Source: an uncultured Clostridia bacterium (lineage in GTDB: Bacteria; Bacillota_A; Clostridia; Christensenellales; Borkfalkiaceae). Taken from it: 52,587 bases of DNA. Position 1 is the stretch's first letter. Each line of letters starts with the position of its first letter. The translations under genes and the position numbers were made by a program. The notes beneath the pieces were generated by a model. It searched no databases and was not told where the DNA came from. It worked only from the letters and a program-made list of their open reading frames with translations. The stretch lies in assembly GCA_934292955.1 (NCBI GenBank), contig CAKQXZ010000007.1, positions 1-52,587 on the forward strand. The letters run 5' to 3'. This document shows positions 45,355 to 52,587 of the stretch, in pieces.

Positions 45355-45404
45355 TTAGCAGTCGAGAAAGAAGAGTGCTAAGACCTTTAAGCCGAGAGTG
45401 CTAA
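45355..45404 (+). promoter_or_regulatory. CIRCE operator (HrcA site) of groESL, with an extra half-site
   Basis: TTAGCAGTC-N9-GAGTGCTAA at 45355-45381 matches the CIRCE inverted repeat (TTAGCACTC-N9-GAGTGCTAA) with one mismatch. A second exact GAGTGCTAA stands at 45396-45404 in the same orientation, 14 bases further on. HrcA binds CIRCE and represses the operon until heat shock. hrcA is not in the window. Confidence 0.9.
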
Positions 45405-45503
45405 TCGGGCGAAAAAATTCCGCATAGCAAGGCTTAAACGTCGGCACGCTTTATAAACGACCAAACAAAAGTAAAAGAATATATAATCGGTCGGAGGATA
45501 AAC

Positions 45504-45788
45504 ATGAAAGTTAAACCTTTATTTGACAAAGTAGTTGTAAAAGCAAGCAAGAAAGAAGACACCACCAAGAGCGGATTTATTCTTCCTTCTTCATCGCAGG
45601 AAAAATCTCAGACGGCGGTAGTCGTTGCGGTAGGTCCCGGCGGAATGGTCGACGGGAACGAAGTAAAAATGCAGGTTAAAGAAGGCGACGTCGTTCTTTT
45701 CGCAAAATATTCGGGAAGCGAATTCAAACTCGACGGCGAAGAATTCACTATCCTTCGTCAGAGCGACATTCTTGCAATCGTCGAATAA
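45504..45788 (+). CDS. groES: Co-chaperonin GroES
   Basis: 94 residues, standard length. MKVKPLFDKVVVKASKKE is the usual N-terminus and GSEFKLDGEEFTILRQSDILAIV the usual C-terminus; the mobile loop (TKSGFILPSSSQ) is present. GGAGGA lies 6 bases before the ATG. It caps GroEL, whose gene starts 108 bases downstream. Confidence 0.97.
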   Translation: MKVKPLFDKVVVKASKKEDTTKSGFILPSSSQEKSQTAVVVAVGPGGMVDGNEVKMQVKEGDVVLFAKYSGSEFKLDGEEFTILRQSDILAIVE

Positions 45789-45881
45789 TCGGTCGCAAGC
45801 AAATCGCTTATAAAAATCGCTCGCTAAAACGAACGGTTTACAAAAATCAATTATAACCAATTTCGGAATATTATCGGATAA

Positions 45882-47522
<1,641 letters not shown>

Positions 47523-47541
47523 AAAACAAAATAGTATCACG

Positions 47542-47575
47542 CGTTCGGCTGTTTTTCGCAGCCGAACGTTTTTTT
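47542..47575 (+). terminator. Intrinsic terminator of groESL
   Basis: CGTTCGGCTG pairs with CAGCCGAACG across TTTTTCG, with TTTTTTT immediately after the stem. Confidence 0.9.
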
Positions 47576-47821
47576 ATGATTTTGCGCGTTTATTGTCGTT
47601 TTTTATGTAACGCAACCGCAGAAAAAATCATACAATAATAATGAACAACGGCGCGTACATAGCCGCCGAAAAAACTCGGGCAAAAGCAGTAACAACCGGC
47701 GCCCGACTTAAATTAGACGCGCGCAAAACTGCTATAAATTCAGGCAACGAAAAGGTTTGAATAAATTTGCAGAAAAAACGCGCCGAAAGCCCGACGGCTA
47801 AAGATAAGGAACCAACCTACT

Positions 47822-47965
47822 ATGTGCAGACCAAGATATTATACGGGATGCGGATTCCACAGAAGAAGATGCCCCGCACGCAGACCTTGCGGCTGTGTAA
47901 GGCAATGCCAAAGATGCCCCTGCCCGATTATTAAGCCGCTGTTCGCCGTAATAAACGGATTATAA
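47822..47965 (+). CDS. Cys/Arg-rich 47-residue protein
   Basis: A 48-codon frame (47 residues plus stop), MCRPRYYTGCGFHRRRCPAR followed by further CGC, C, CPCP stretches: eight Cys and about ten Arg/Lys, then a hydrophobic C-terminus (PLFAVINGL). Cys sit as C, C, C, CxC, C, CxC, which could bind a metal cluster or cross-link. A Shine-Dalgarno-like AAGGA lies 11 bases upstream. The 299 bases between groEL and this ATG show nothing else coding that I can support. It could be a spore, redox or metal protein; unrecognised. Confidence 0.5.
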   Translation: MCRPRYYTGCGFHRRRCPARRPCGCVRQCQRCPCPIIKPLFAVINGL

Positions 47966-47986
47966 CATTATAACAATACACAAAAC

Positions 47987-48011
47987 GCGCCGCCGAATAA
48001 TTCGGCGGCGC
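47987..48011 (-). terminator. Hairpin, likely terminator of the arsR-type gene
   Basis: GCGCCGCCGAA pairs perfectly with TTCGGCGGCGC (11 bp, 3-base loop). On the minus strand it is followed by GTTTTGTG; on the plus strand no T run follows. It is therefore read as ending the minus-strand ArsR gene, 107 bases after its stop. Confidence 0.6.
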
Positions 48012-48117
48012 ACACTGTTTATTTCCGCAAAAAATTAGTGATGACGAATGGAATTCCGATATGTACTTATTTACATATTTTCAAAGTAAATTTTTCGGCA
48101 AGCCTAAAAACCGCTTG

Positions 48118-48486
48118 TTAATAGCCCATATATTCAACGCCTTTTAACAAAACGTCGCTTATGAGTTCGTCTTTAAGCGAATAATAAATGACTTTGCCCT
48201 GCCTGCGACCGTTCACCGCGCCTAAATTTTTAAGCAGCCTTAACTGGTGGCTGACCGTGGTCTGATTTATTCCGAGCAATCCCGAAATATCGCTTACGCA
48301 CATTTCCGAAATAGAGAGAGCCGAAATCATTTTCAGCCGCGTGTAATCCGAAAATACCGTAAAAAATCCGACGAGATCGTTAAGAAGTTTATCGTCCGGA
48401 ACGTAACTTAAAACAAGCTCTTTCATTCTTCCGCTGAGCAGAAAACTTTTGTCTTCCGCACGCGTTTCAACAACGTTTAATTGCAT
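48118..48486 (-). CDS. ArsR-family transcriptional repressor
   Basis: 122 residues from the ATG at 48486, which has GGGG 9 bases upstream and follows the promoter at 48509; an open extension of 20 codons would run over the promoter. The winged-helix core FSDYTRLKMISAL...CVSDISGLLGINQTT...VSHQLRLLKNLGAV...RRQGKVIYYSL is the ArsR/SmtB recognition pattern. A metal site is not certain: only one Cys (MCVSD) near helix alpha3 and no ELCVCDL motif. Target genes may be itself and the divergent 59-residue gene. Confidence 0.9.
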   Translation of the reverse strand: MQLNVVETRAEDKSFLLSGRMKELVLSYVPDDKLLNDLVGFFTVFSDYTRLKMISALSISEMCVSDISGLLGINQTTVSHQLRLLKNLGAVNGRRQGKVIYYSLKDELISDVLLKGVEYMGY

Positions 48487-48508
48487 ATCATTTACCCCTT
48501 TTTCTTTG

Positions 48509-48537
48509 ATTTTATAACATAAACGTTGATATGTCAA
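48509..48537 (-). promoter_or_regulatory. Promoter and candidate operator of the ArsR gene
   Basis: On the minus strand TTGACA (48532-48537) and TAAAAT (48509-48514) are spaced 17 bases. An inverted pair ACATA-N8-TATGT (48517-48534) sits between the boxes, where a self-repressor would bind. Confidence 0.7.
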
Positions 48538-48550
48538 TGCGTGCATAAAA

Positions 48551-48570
48551 CATATTTTGTCATATTTTGT
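48551..48570 (+). repeat. Direct repeat in the divergent arsR / 59-residue gene region
   Basis: CATATTTTGT occurs twice in tandem (48551-48560, 48561-48570), between the ArsR promoter and the 59-residue gene. A repressor or activator site is possible. Confidence 0.5.
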
Positions 48571-48607
48571 CTATTAAACAAATAAAATAGAAAAGACGGA
48601 GATTTTT

Positions 48608-48787
48608 ATGAATTCCAACATCGTATTCTTCGGTTTATTGCTTATTCTTGCGGGCAACGGCACAATTACTTCAACGCAGACTTTCCTTCTTCTCGCCCTG
48701 CTTACAACAACGGGAAATTGCCAGACAAACAACAATAACAACCGCTTTTTTAACAACAACGTTACAAACAATACCGCAATAAATTGA
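48608..48787 (+). CDS. Asn-rich 59-residue protein with hydrophobic half
   Basis: 59 codons plus stop, too short for usual calling. Residues 5-34 hold two hydrophobic runs (VFFGLLLILAGNG and FLLLALLTTTG), then one Cys and an Asn-rich tail (QTNNNNNRFFNNN). GGAGA lies 5 bases before the ATG and a strong terminator follows at 48809-48858, so I regard it as a real gene. It is transcribed away from the ArsR gene and may be its target. Asn-rich hydrophobic short proteins are seen among clostridial spore-coat proteins; function unknown. Confidence 0.6.
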   Translation: MNSNIVFFGLLLILAGNGTITSTQTFLLLALLTTTGNCQTNNNNNRFFNNNVTNNTAIN

Positions 48788-48808
48788 ATTTTAGGTACAC
48801 CCGTCACG

Positions 48809-48858
48809 AAAAAACGCACCTGTAAAACAAAACTTACATGGCGCGTTTTTCTTTTTAT
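48809..48858 (+). terminator. Intrinsic terminator of the 59-residue gene
   Basis: AAAAAACGC-CCTGTAA pairs with TTACATGG-GCGTTTTT across AACAAAAC and is followed by CTTTTT. It begins 22 bases after the stop codon. Confidence 0.75.
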
Positions 48859-48985
48859 ATAAAGCGATCGGAAACGGCTCCTTTTCCCGTTCGCGAAATA
48901 TCGGTTAATATATGAAATATGGGTTATAAATATCGGTTTAATTCGGCTAAGTTTAACTTTCCGCAATTTTCAATTAAGCCGCGTT

Positions 48986-49471
48986 TCAGTTAAAATATTT
49001 CTCGGCAGATAAGTTTTCTTTCGCGCTTTTGGTCGCGCCGTAAGGAAAATCTATCGCCTTATTCCCGTCAAACGGAACTACGTTTCTCATTCTTTCGCCG
49101 AGCATATCTATCTTTGCAAAATATTCGTCTTTGGTAAGTCTTTCGTGACAAATATCGTCCACACCGAAAAGCACGAACTTTTTAGCCGTGGCAATTCTTT
49201 TTGCAAGATCGATGGTCTTTCCCTGCGCGGCAACGTTGACGTAAACAATGTATAAAACCTTGCTTCCCGTAAACTTCATAGACATAAACCGCGAAACAAC
49301 CGTAAAATCAAGGCAGAAATCATAGTCTACTGCAAACACGAAAGGCTTTTCCGAAAACAACTCTTCGCTATCCGACGAAAGCACATCGGAAAGCGAAACA
49401 ACGTTATCGCCCATTCTGTCGGCAAGTTCTTTAACCGCAAATTTGTCGGTAGAAAAACAATCAATAATCAT
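48986..49471 (-). CDS. Soluble protein of unknown function
   Basis: 161 residues, no signal peptide or membrane segment. Alternating hydrophobic strands (PFVFAVDYDFCLDF, KVLYIVYVNVAAQ, KKFVLFGVDDICHE) and helices suggest a Rossmann-like alpha/beta fold, similar in outline to a P-loop-free nucleotide or sugar-binding domain; no catalytic motif is recognised. It is monocistronic by appearance. The binding site before the ATG is weak. Its 5' side carries dispersed-motif copy 8. Confidence 0.6.
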   Translation of the reverse strand: MIIDCFSTDKFAVKELADRMGDNVVSLSDVLSSDSEELFSEKPFVFAVDYDFCLDFTVVSRFMSMKFTGSKVLYIVYVNVAAQGKTIDLAKRIATAKKFVLFGVDDICHERLTKDEYFAKIDMLGERMRNVVPFDGNKAIDFPYGATKSAKENLSAEKYFN

Positions 49472-49588
49472 TTATATGCACGCCCGCTTTTTATTGTTAC
49501 GCCGTAAAAAAGCCATTTTCAAAAGCGGAGAACGACCGCCGCCGTCCTATCCTTTTTCTTTATACCCGCATTATATCACACGTCAAGT

Positions 49589-49628
49589 AAAAGAAAAGTT
49601 AACCTGCGGTTAATTCGCGGTTAACTTT
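49589..49628 (-). terminator. Terminator of the DUF3990 cassette
   Basis: AAAGTTAACC (49595-49604) pairs with GGTTAACTTT (49619-49628); on the minus strand the stem is followed by TCTTTTACTTG. It lies about 120 bases after the stop at 49745. Confidence 0.7.
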
Positions 49629-49672
49629 ATTTTTAATATTGAAATATTGTTGATATTTTACATCAAATCTCG

Positions 49673-49692
49673 CCCTATAAGTCGATTATCAA
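49673..49692 (+). repeat. Dispersed 20-bp motif, copy 8
   Basis: CCCTATAAGTCGATTATCA, two or three changes from consensus, between the DUF3990 cassette terminator and its last stop codon, in antisense orientation to the cassette. Confidence 0.55.
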
Positions 49693-49744
49693 ACAGTTTG
49701 ATAAATTAAATCAAGATTTTCTACGCGTTTGCGAAATGATTTGA

Positions 49745-49951
49745 TTATGCTGATTTTCGAGATTTAATGTATAAATCTATATCGTTAATAATGTACTTTG
49801 TTCCCGTTGTATGCAGAACGTCGTAATATGTTTTTATATACTCGCATACCGCATATTTATTGAATAAATCCAAAACTTCCTTACCCGTCATGCGTTTATC
49901 GACTTTGTATTCTTCAACGCAAAAAACAATAAAAGGTAATTCTTTACTCAT
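49745..49951 (-). CDS. DUF3791-like small protein, third gene of the DUF3990 cassette
   Basis: 68 residues. FCVEEYKVDKRMTGKEVLDLF and ADC-like YDVLHTTGTKYIINDIDLYI match my memory of the DUF3791 pattern (helix, LH-x-x-G, then DID strand). It starts 3 bases after the second gene's stop, so it is translated with it. In the toxin-antitoxin reading it would be an antidote or accessory subunit. Function is inferred from position only. Confidence 0.6.
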   Translation of the reverse strand: MSKELPFIVFCVEEYKVDKRMTGKEVLDLFNKYAVCEYIKTYYDVLHTTGTKYIINDIDLYIKSRKSA

Positions 49952-49954
49952 AAC

Positions 49955-50197
49955 TTACTCCTGGGGAAATACAACTTCTCCCGTTTCCTTTTCGTGTTTC
50001 CACATTGTATAAACGGTCATAGGACTGTAATGCCACATCTTTGTTTCTTCGTCCGAAAGCAACGAATATACTTTAGACTGATAAAATTCATTTATAGCCT
50101 TAATTTCGTCAATGCATTCTTTCTCTGCAATAATAGATATAGTTTGCGGAATTATTGCTATGCTTAACAAAGAATTAAATTTTTTATCGATCGTCAT
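49955..50197 (-). CDS. Small protein, second gene of the DUF3990 cassette
   Basis: 80 residues, mixed helix and polar sequence with a [20 protein letters not shown] tail and hydrophobic core [11 protein letters not shown]. Its start overlaps the DUF3990 stop by 4 bases (ATGA), so the two are coupled. Size and coupling fit an antitoxin or chaperone-like partner. No family name can be given with confidence; it resembles small proteins linked to DUF3990/DUF3791 loci. Confidence 0.6.
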   Translation of the reverse strand: MTIDKKFNSLLSIAIIPQTISIIAEKECIDEIKAINEFYQSKVYSLLSDEETKMWHYSPMTVYTMWKHEKETGEVVFPQE

Positions 50198-50670
50198 ATC
50201 TCTTTTGACCCTACAAATTTTAAGAATGAAAGCGACTTTTCCGTTGCAAAAACATATTGATTAAACAGTTTTTTAACTTTTAACGCTTCAAGAGCTTGCT
50301 CTTTTGATAATAACCCTGACGCATAAACCTGAAGCGTTCTGTAAACGTCATCATTAGCAACCGCGCCGATAACAATATCGTATTTTGCGCCGTTGTATGT
50401 TCCGTTTCTGTGTTCCGAAACAAAATCCAGCCATTCTCCGTCAGGCGAAGCAAATTTTTTAACAAACAAATTCATATGCGTGTTTTCGTCAAATTCATAT
50501 ATGTTCACTATAGGTTTTCCGCCCCTGCGAACAATTACCTTTTTGGCAAAACCTTCCGATTGTTCTCTGTTTGTCGTCGTATAAAAGCCGTATCCGAAAT
50601 CTAAAAACCTGTTTTGTTCAATAAGTTGCGGCTTTTCCACAACCATATAACTACCGTGATACAAAATCAT
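50194..50670 (-). CDS. DUF3990-like putative ADP-ribosyltransferase, first gene of the cassette
   Basis: 158 residues from ATG at 50670 (GTG three codons upstream is open; GGGTGATG lies before the ATG). MILYHGS begins the protein, followed by [18 protein letters not shown] and KPIVNIYEF, matching the DUF3990 pattern of H, Y-containing loop and strand found in the ADP-ribosyltransferase-like clan (family knowledge, from memory). A Glu-bearing catalytic strand cannot be fixed. AT-rich promoter at 50688-50716. First gene of a three-gene operon with a 4-base overlap, the style of a toxin with small partners. Confidence 0.7.
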   Translation of the reverse strand: MILYHGSYMVVEKPQLIEQNRFLDFGYGFYTTTNREQSEGFAKKVIVRRGGKPIVNIYEFDENTHMNLFVKKFASPDGEWLDFVSEHRNGTYNGAKYDIVIGAVANDDVYRTLQVYASGLLSKEQALEALKVKKLFNQYVFATEKSLSFLKFVGSKEI

Positions 50671-50687
50671 AACCATCACCCGATATA

Positions 50688-50716
50688 ATTATACCTTGTA
50701 ACAAATAAAAAATCAA
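50688..50716 (-). promoter_or_regulatory. Promoter of the DUF3990 cassette
   Basis: On the minus strand TTGATT (50711-50716) and TATAAT (50688-50693) are spaced 17 bases, about 15 bases before the start codon. Confidence 0.75.
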
Positions 50717-50771
50717 CTTTCTTATCAAATATTATTCTCGAATATTACGTTGTCTAATTATCCCCTGCCCG

Positions 50772-52587
50772 TTAACTCGGGTCGTAAGCGTAAAAATCGA
50801 TTAAACCGTCGGTATAAGGGAACCAACTTTCGTAAATGTATTCGCCGTATTGATTGTACCAGAAATCTCTGCTTTCTTTTTTCTTAGAGTAAAGAAAATC
50901 GTTAAGCATGGTAAACGTAACAAAGGGCGCGGTAAACTCAAAAGTTTCTTTTTGAGAATAATGGACTTTATAAGTATACATTTTGGCATTCGTTTTAATT
51001 GTGCCGTCGCAAGATCCGCTGAAATCCCCCGCAAAAAGGAACTGTACGTTTTCAAACGAACCCACATACGAAAACGCGTCGTCGGATATAGGCGCCCCCG
51101 ACGGAAGGTAAACGCACTTTAATTGATTACAGTTGGCTAAAACGCCTGAACCTATACTTTTTACCGAACCGGAGAAAATAACGCTGTATATTCCCGCATT
51201 ATTCATAAATGCGCCTTCCGCTACAGAGTATGACGACGAACTGCCTAATTTATCGGGAAGAACAAGGTCCATTTCCGTTCCGACATACGAAAGCAGCACC
51301 ACGTCTGCTTTATAGTCCACATAAATAAAACCGTTCTGATTTTTAATTATAGACGCGTCTTTTTCGGATGTATGAACGATTTTTGCGTTTTTGGCAACGT
51401 ATCCGTTCTTTTCGGTCGCAACGCCCGCCGAAACAGTCATCCCCGAAAGATTGTAAACTTCATATATGTGCCCACAATTATCGAATGCGTTGTAACCTAT
51501 ACTATTAAGTGTTGCGGGCAGCGTTACCGAATACATTTTGTTGCTATAAACGAAAGCGTCTTCCATAATGCCGACAATTCCGTCTTTAATTCTTACCGAC
51601 GGACTGTTTCCGAAATAACGCAGCAGCCACTTATCTATATAATTGAACTCGTCGTCTTCTTCGGTCGGGAGGAGGTTGTAATTATTGGCAAAAGCATTTC
51701 TGCCGATACTTTTTACCCCCGGCAGATTGATTTTTTGCAGATTATAGCATTCGCTGAACGCATAATCCCCTACCGATTCAATACCTTTCGGCAAAACTAT
51801 AGTTTCAAACGCCGCGCCCGAAAAAGCATAGTTTCCTATATCGTAATAATATCCGTTTACCTTTTCCGGCAATTCCAAAGACCTAGCGTTTCCGTCGTAC
51901 GACACAAGCAGCCCGCGCTTGCCCTGCAGATAGTAATAGCAGTCGTCCATAATAACTATTTTGGTGGTTGCGGACGACGAGTTATCTATAAACGCGTTTG
52001 CAGCAAACCCGCCGCAAGCGGTCGATTTATTTGCGGGCGTAATAATTCCCTTATTTGTTTTATCTATAACTTCTATTATACTCGAGCAGCCCTTGACAGC
52101 CGATTCATAAAGCGTAGTATCGCCCGACAAGGTAATCGACAACAACTTGTTATTGTATGCAACGCCGCCGTTTTCAACGGTAACGCCGTCAAGTTCGAGC
52201 CATTTAAGCGATTTGTATTGATCGGTTATTGCATTTCTTCCGCCTAAACTGCCGCCGCTAAGCCCGAGTTTAGTTACAGTTGCCGTCGACTGCCAGAACG
52301 ATTCCAAATTAACGGTATCTACGGTAAGTTCTTTTATAAAGCAACAGCCCGAAAAGGCGGTATTGTCAAAAGCGGCGTGATTATCCGGAAGAACGGTAAC
52401 GCTTTCAAGTTCGGAACATTCGAAAAACGCATATTCCGAAAGCACCATACTACCCTTGCAAACCAACTTTTTAATGTCGGTTCTTTGTGAAAAAGCGTAT
52501 TTATAAAGACTGTAATTTCTGCCTTCTATCGTTTCGGGCAGAACGAGCGCGCCGTCCGAATCGACTTCGGCGTCCACAAGATATAAC
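50772..52587 (-). CDS. BspA-like leucine-rich repeat surface protein (5' end outside window)
   Basis: At least 604 residues; the frame is open to the right edge (LYLVDAEVDS precedes the first GTG), so the N-terminus is missing. About ten LRR_5/BspA units have the form (I/L)(P)-x-GVKSIGRNAFANN, for example IVLPKGIESVGDYAFSEC and VIFSGSVKSIGSGVLANC. Such proteins are exported and bind host or matrix ligands. The C-terminus is aromatic and acidic (YAYDPS-like) with no sortase motif or helix in view. It lies next to but is transcribed away from nothing else here; its terminator is not obvious. Confidence 0.85.
   Translation of the reverse strand, partial: LYLVDAEVDSDGALVLPETIEGRNYSLYKYAFSQRTDIKKLVCKGSMVLSEYAFFECSELESVTVLPDNHAAFDNTAFSGCCFIKELTVDTVNLESFWQSTATVTKLGLSGGSLGGRNAITDQYKSLKWLELDGVTVENGGVAYNNKLLSITLSGDTTLYESAVKGCSSIIEVIDKTNKGIITPANKSTACGGFAANAFIDNSSSATTKIVIMDDCYYYLQGKRGLLVSYDGNARSLELPEKVNGYYYDIGNYAFSGAAFETIVLPKGIESVGDYAFSECYNLQKINLPGVKSIGRNAFANNYNLLPTEEDDEFNYIDKWLLRYFGNSPSVRIKDGIVGIMEDAFVYSNKMYSVTLPATLNSIGYNAFDNCGHIYEVYNLSGMTVSAGVATEKNGYVAKNAKIVHTSEKDASIIKNQNGFIYVDYKADVVLLSYVGTEMDLVLPDKLGSSSSYSVAEGAFMNNAGIYSVIFSGSVKSIGSGVLANCNQLKCVYLPSGAPISDDAFSYVGSFENVQFLFAGDFSGSCDGTIKTNAKMYTYKVHYSQKETFEFTAPFVTFTMLNDFLYSKKKESRDFWYNQYGEYIYESWFPYTDGLIDFYAYDPS

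Noticed and set aside
47641..47763. A 40-codon frame (MNNGAYIAAEKT...) after groEL
   Set aside because: No ribosome binding site, no conserved-looking composition, and it lies in an otherwise unremarkable gap.

Overview
The window looks like a chromosomal segment of an uncultured, spore-forming, gut-type member of the Clostridia (Bacillota). The evidence is a SpoIIE-like sporulation phosphatase, a large SRP RNA of the Bacillus/Clostridium type, a T-box in front of ileS, a CIRCE-controlled groESL operon, AGGAG-type ribosome binding sites, sigma-A promoters, and large Ser/Asn-rich surface proteins. A Christensenellales-like placement is a guess from gene style and is not proven. No prophage, transposase, CRISPR array, rRNA or tRNA gene was found.

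Layout. 1-2.1 kb: 3' part missing Ppx/GppA phosphatase and two half-size TauE/SafE permeases (minus). 2.3-5.6 kb: a 1071-residue lipoprotein, followed by a two-hairpin dispersed repeat. 5.8-10.5 kb (minus): an exported C-terminally anchored protein, then a tightly overlapping GtrA / dehydroquinate-synthase-like / ABC ATPase / ABC permease operon. 10.6-12.1 kb: beta and gamma subunits of a sodium-pumping decarboxylase without an alpha subunit. 12.2-17.5 kb: RluA-type pseudouridine synthase, then T-box-ileS-rRNA-type methyltransferase. 17.6-18.9 kb: SRP RNA and nrnA. 19.2-23.5 kb: trkA-trkH potassium uptake, a GNAT acetyltransferase and a membrane protein. 23.8-26.5 kb: HIT protein, and prmA-mtaB. 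26.8-30 kb: spoIIE-like gene and a small coupled gene pair. 30-35.5 kb: a complete nucleoside-salvage operon deoC-deoD-deoB-cdd-pdp-tdk from one promoter. 35.7-40.4 kb: a surface lipoprotein gene split by a 19-bp tandem duplication. 40.5-42.5 kb: SF2 helicase. 42.7-45.1 kb: Cys-rich protein, dCTP deaminase, a small protein and a cyclophilin. 45.3-47.5 kb: groESL. 47.8-49.5 kb: two unreported-size small genes around an ArsR regulator, and an orphan. 49.7-50.7 kb: a three-gene DUF3990/DUF3791-like cassette, possibly an ADP-ribosyltransferase toxin-antitoxin system. 50.8 kb-end: BspA-like leucine-rich surface protein running off the window.

The strongest unexplained signals are: (1) a ~20-bp dispersed motif, GGGCTATAAGTCGATTATCG, at eight intergenic places in both orientations, three of them in the gaps of the deo operon and two supplying the stop codon of the upstream gene; (2) the exact 19-bp duplication that breaks, and could reversibly switch, a ~1,550-residue surface lipoprotein; (3) the DUF3990 cassette; and (4) three small genes below usual ORF-calling size with good ribosome binding sites, one of them an 8-cysteine Arg-rich 47-mer.
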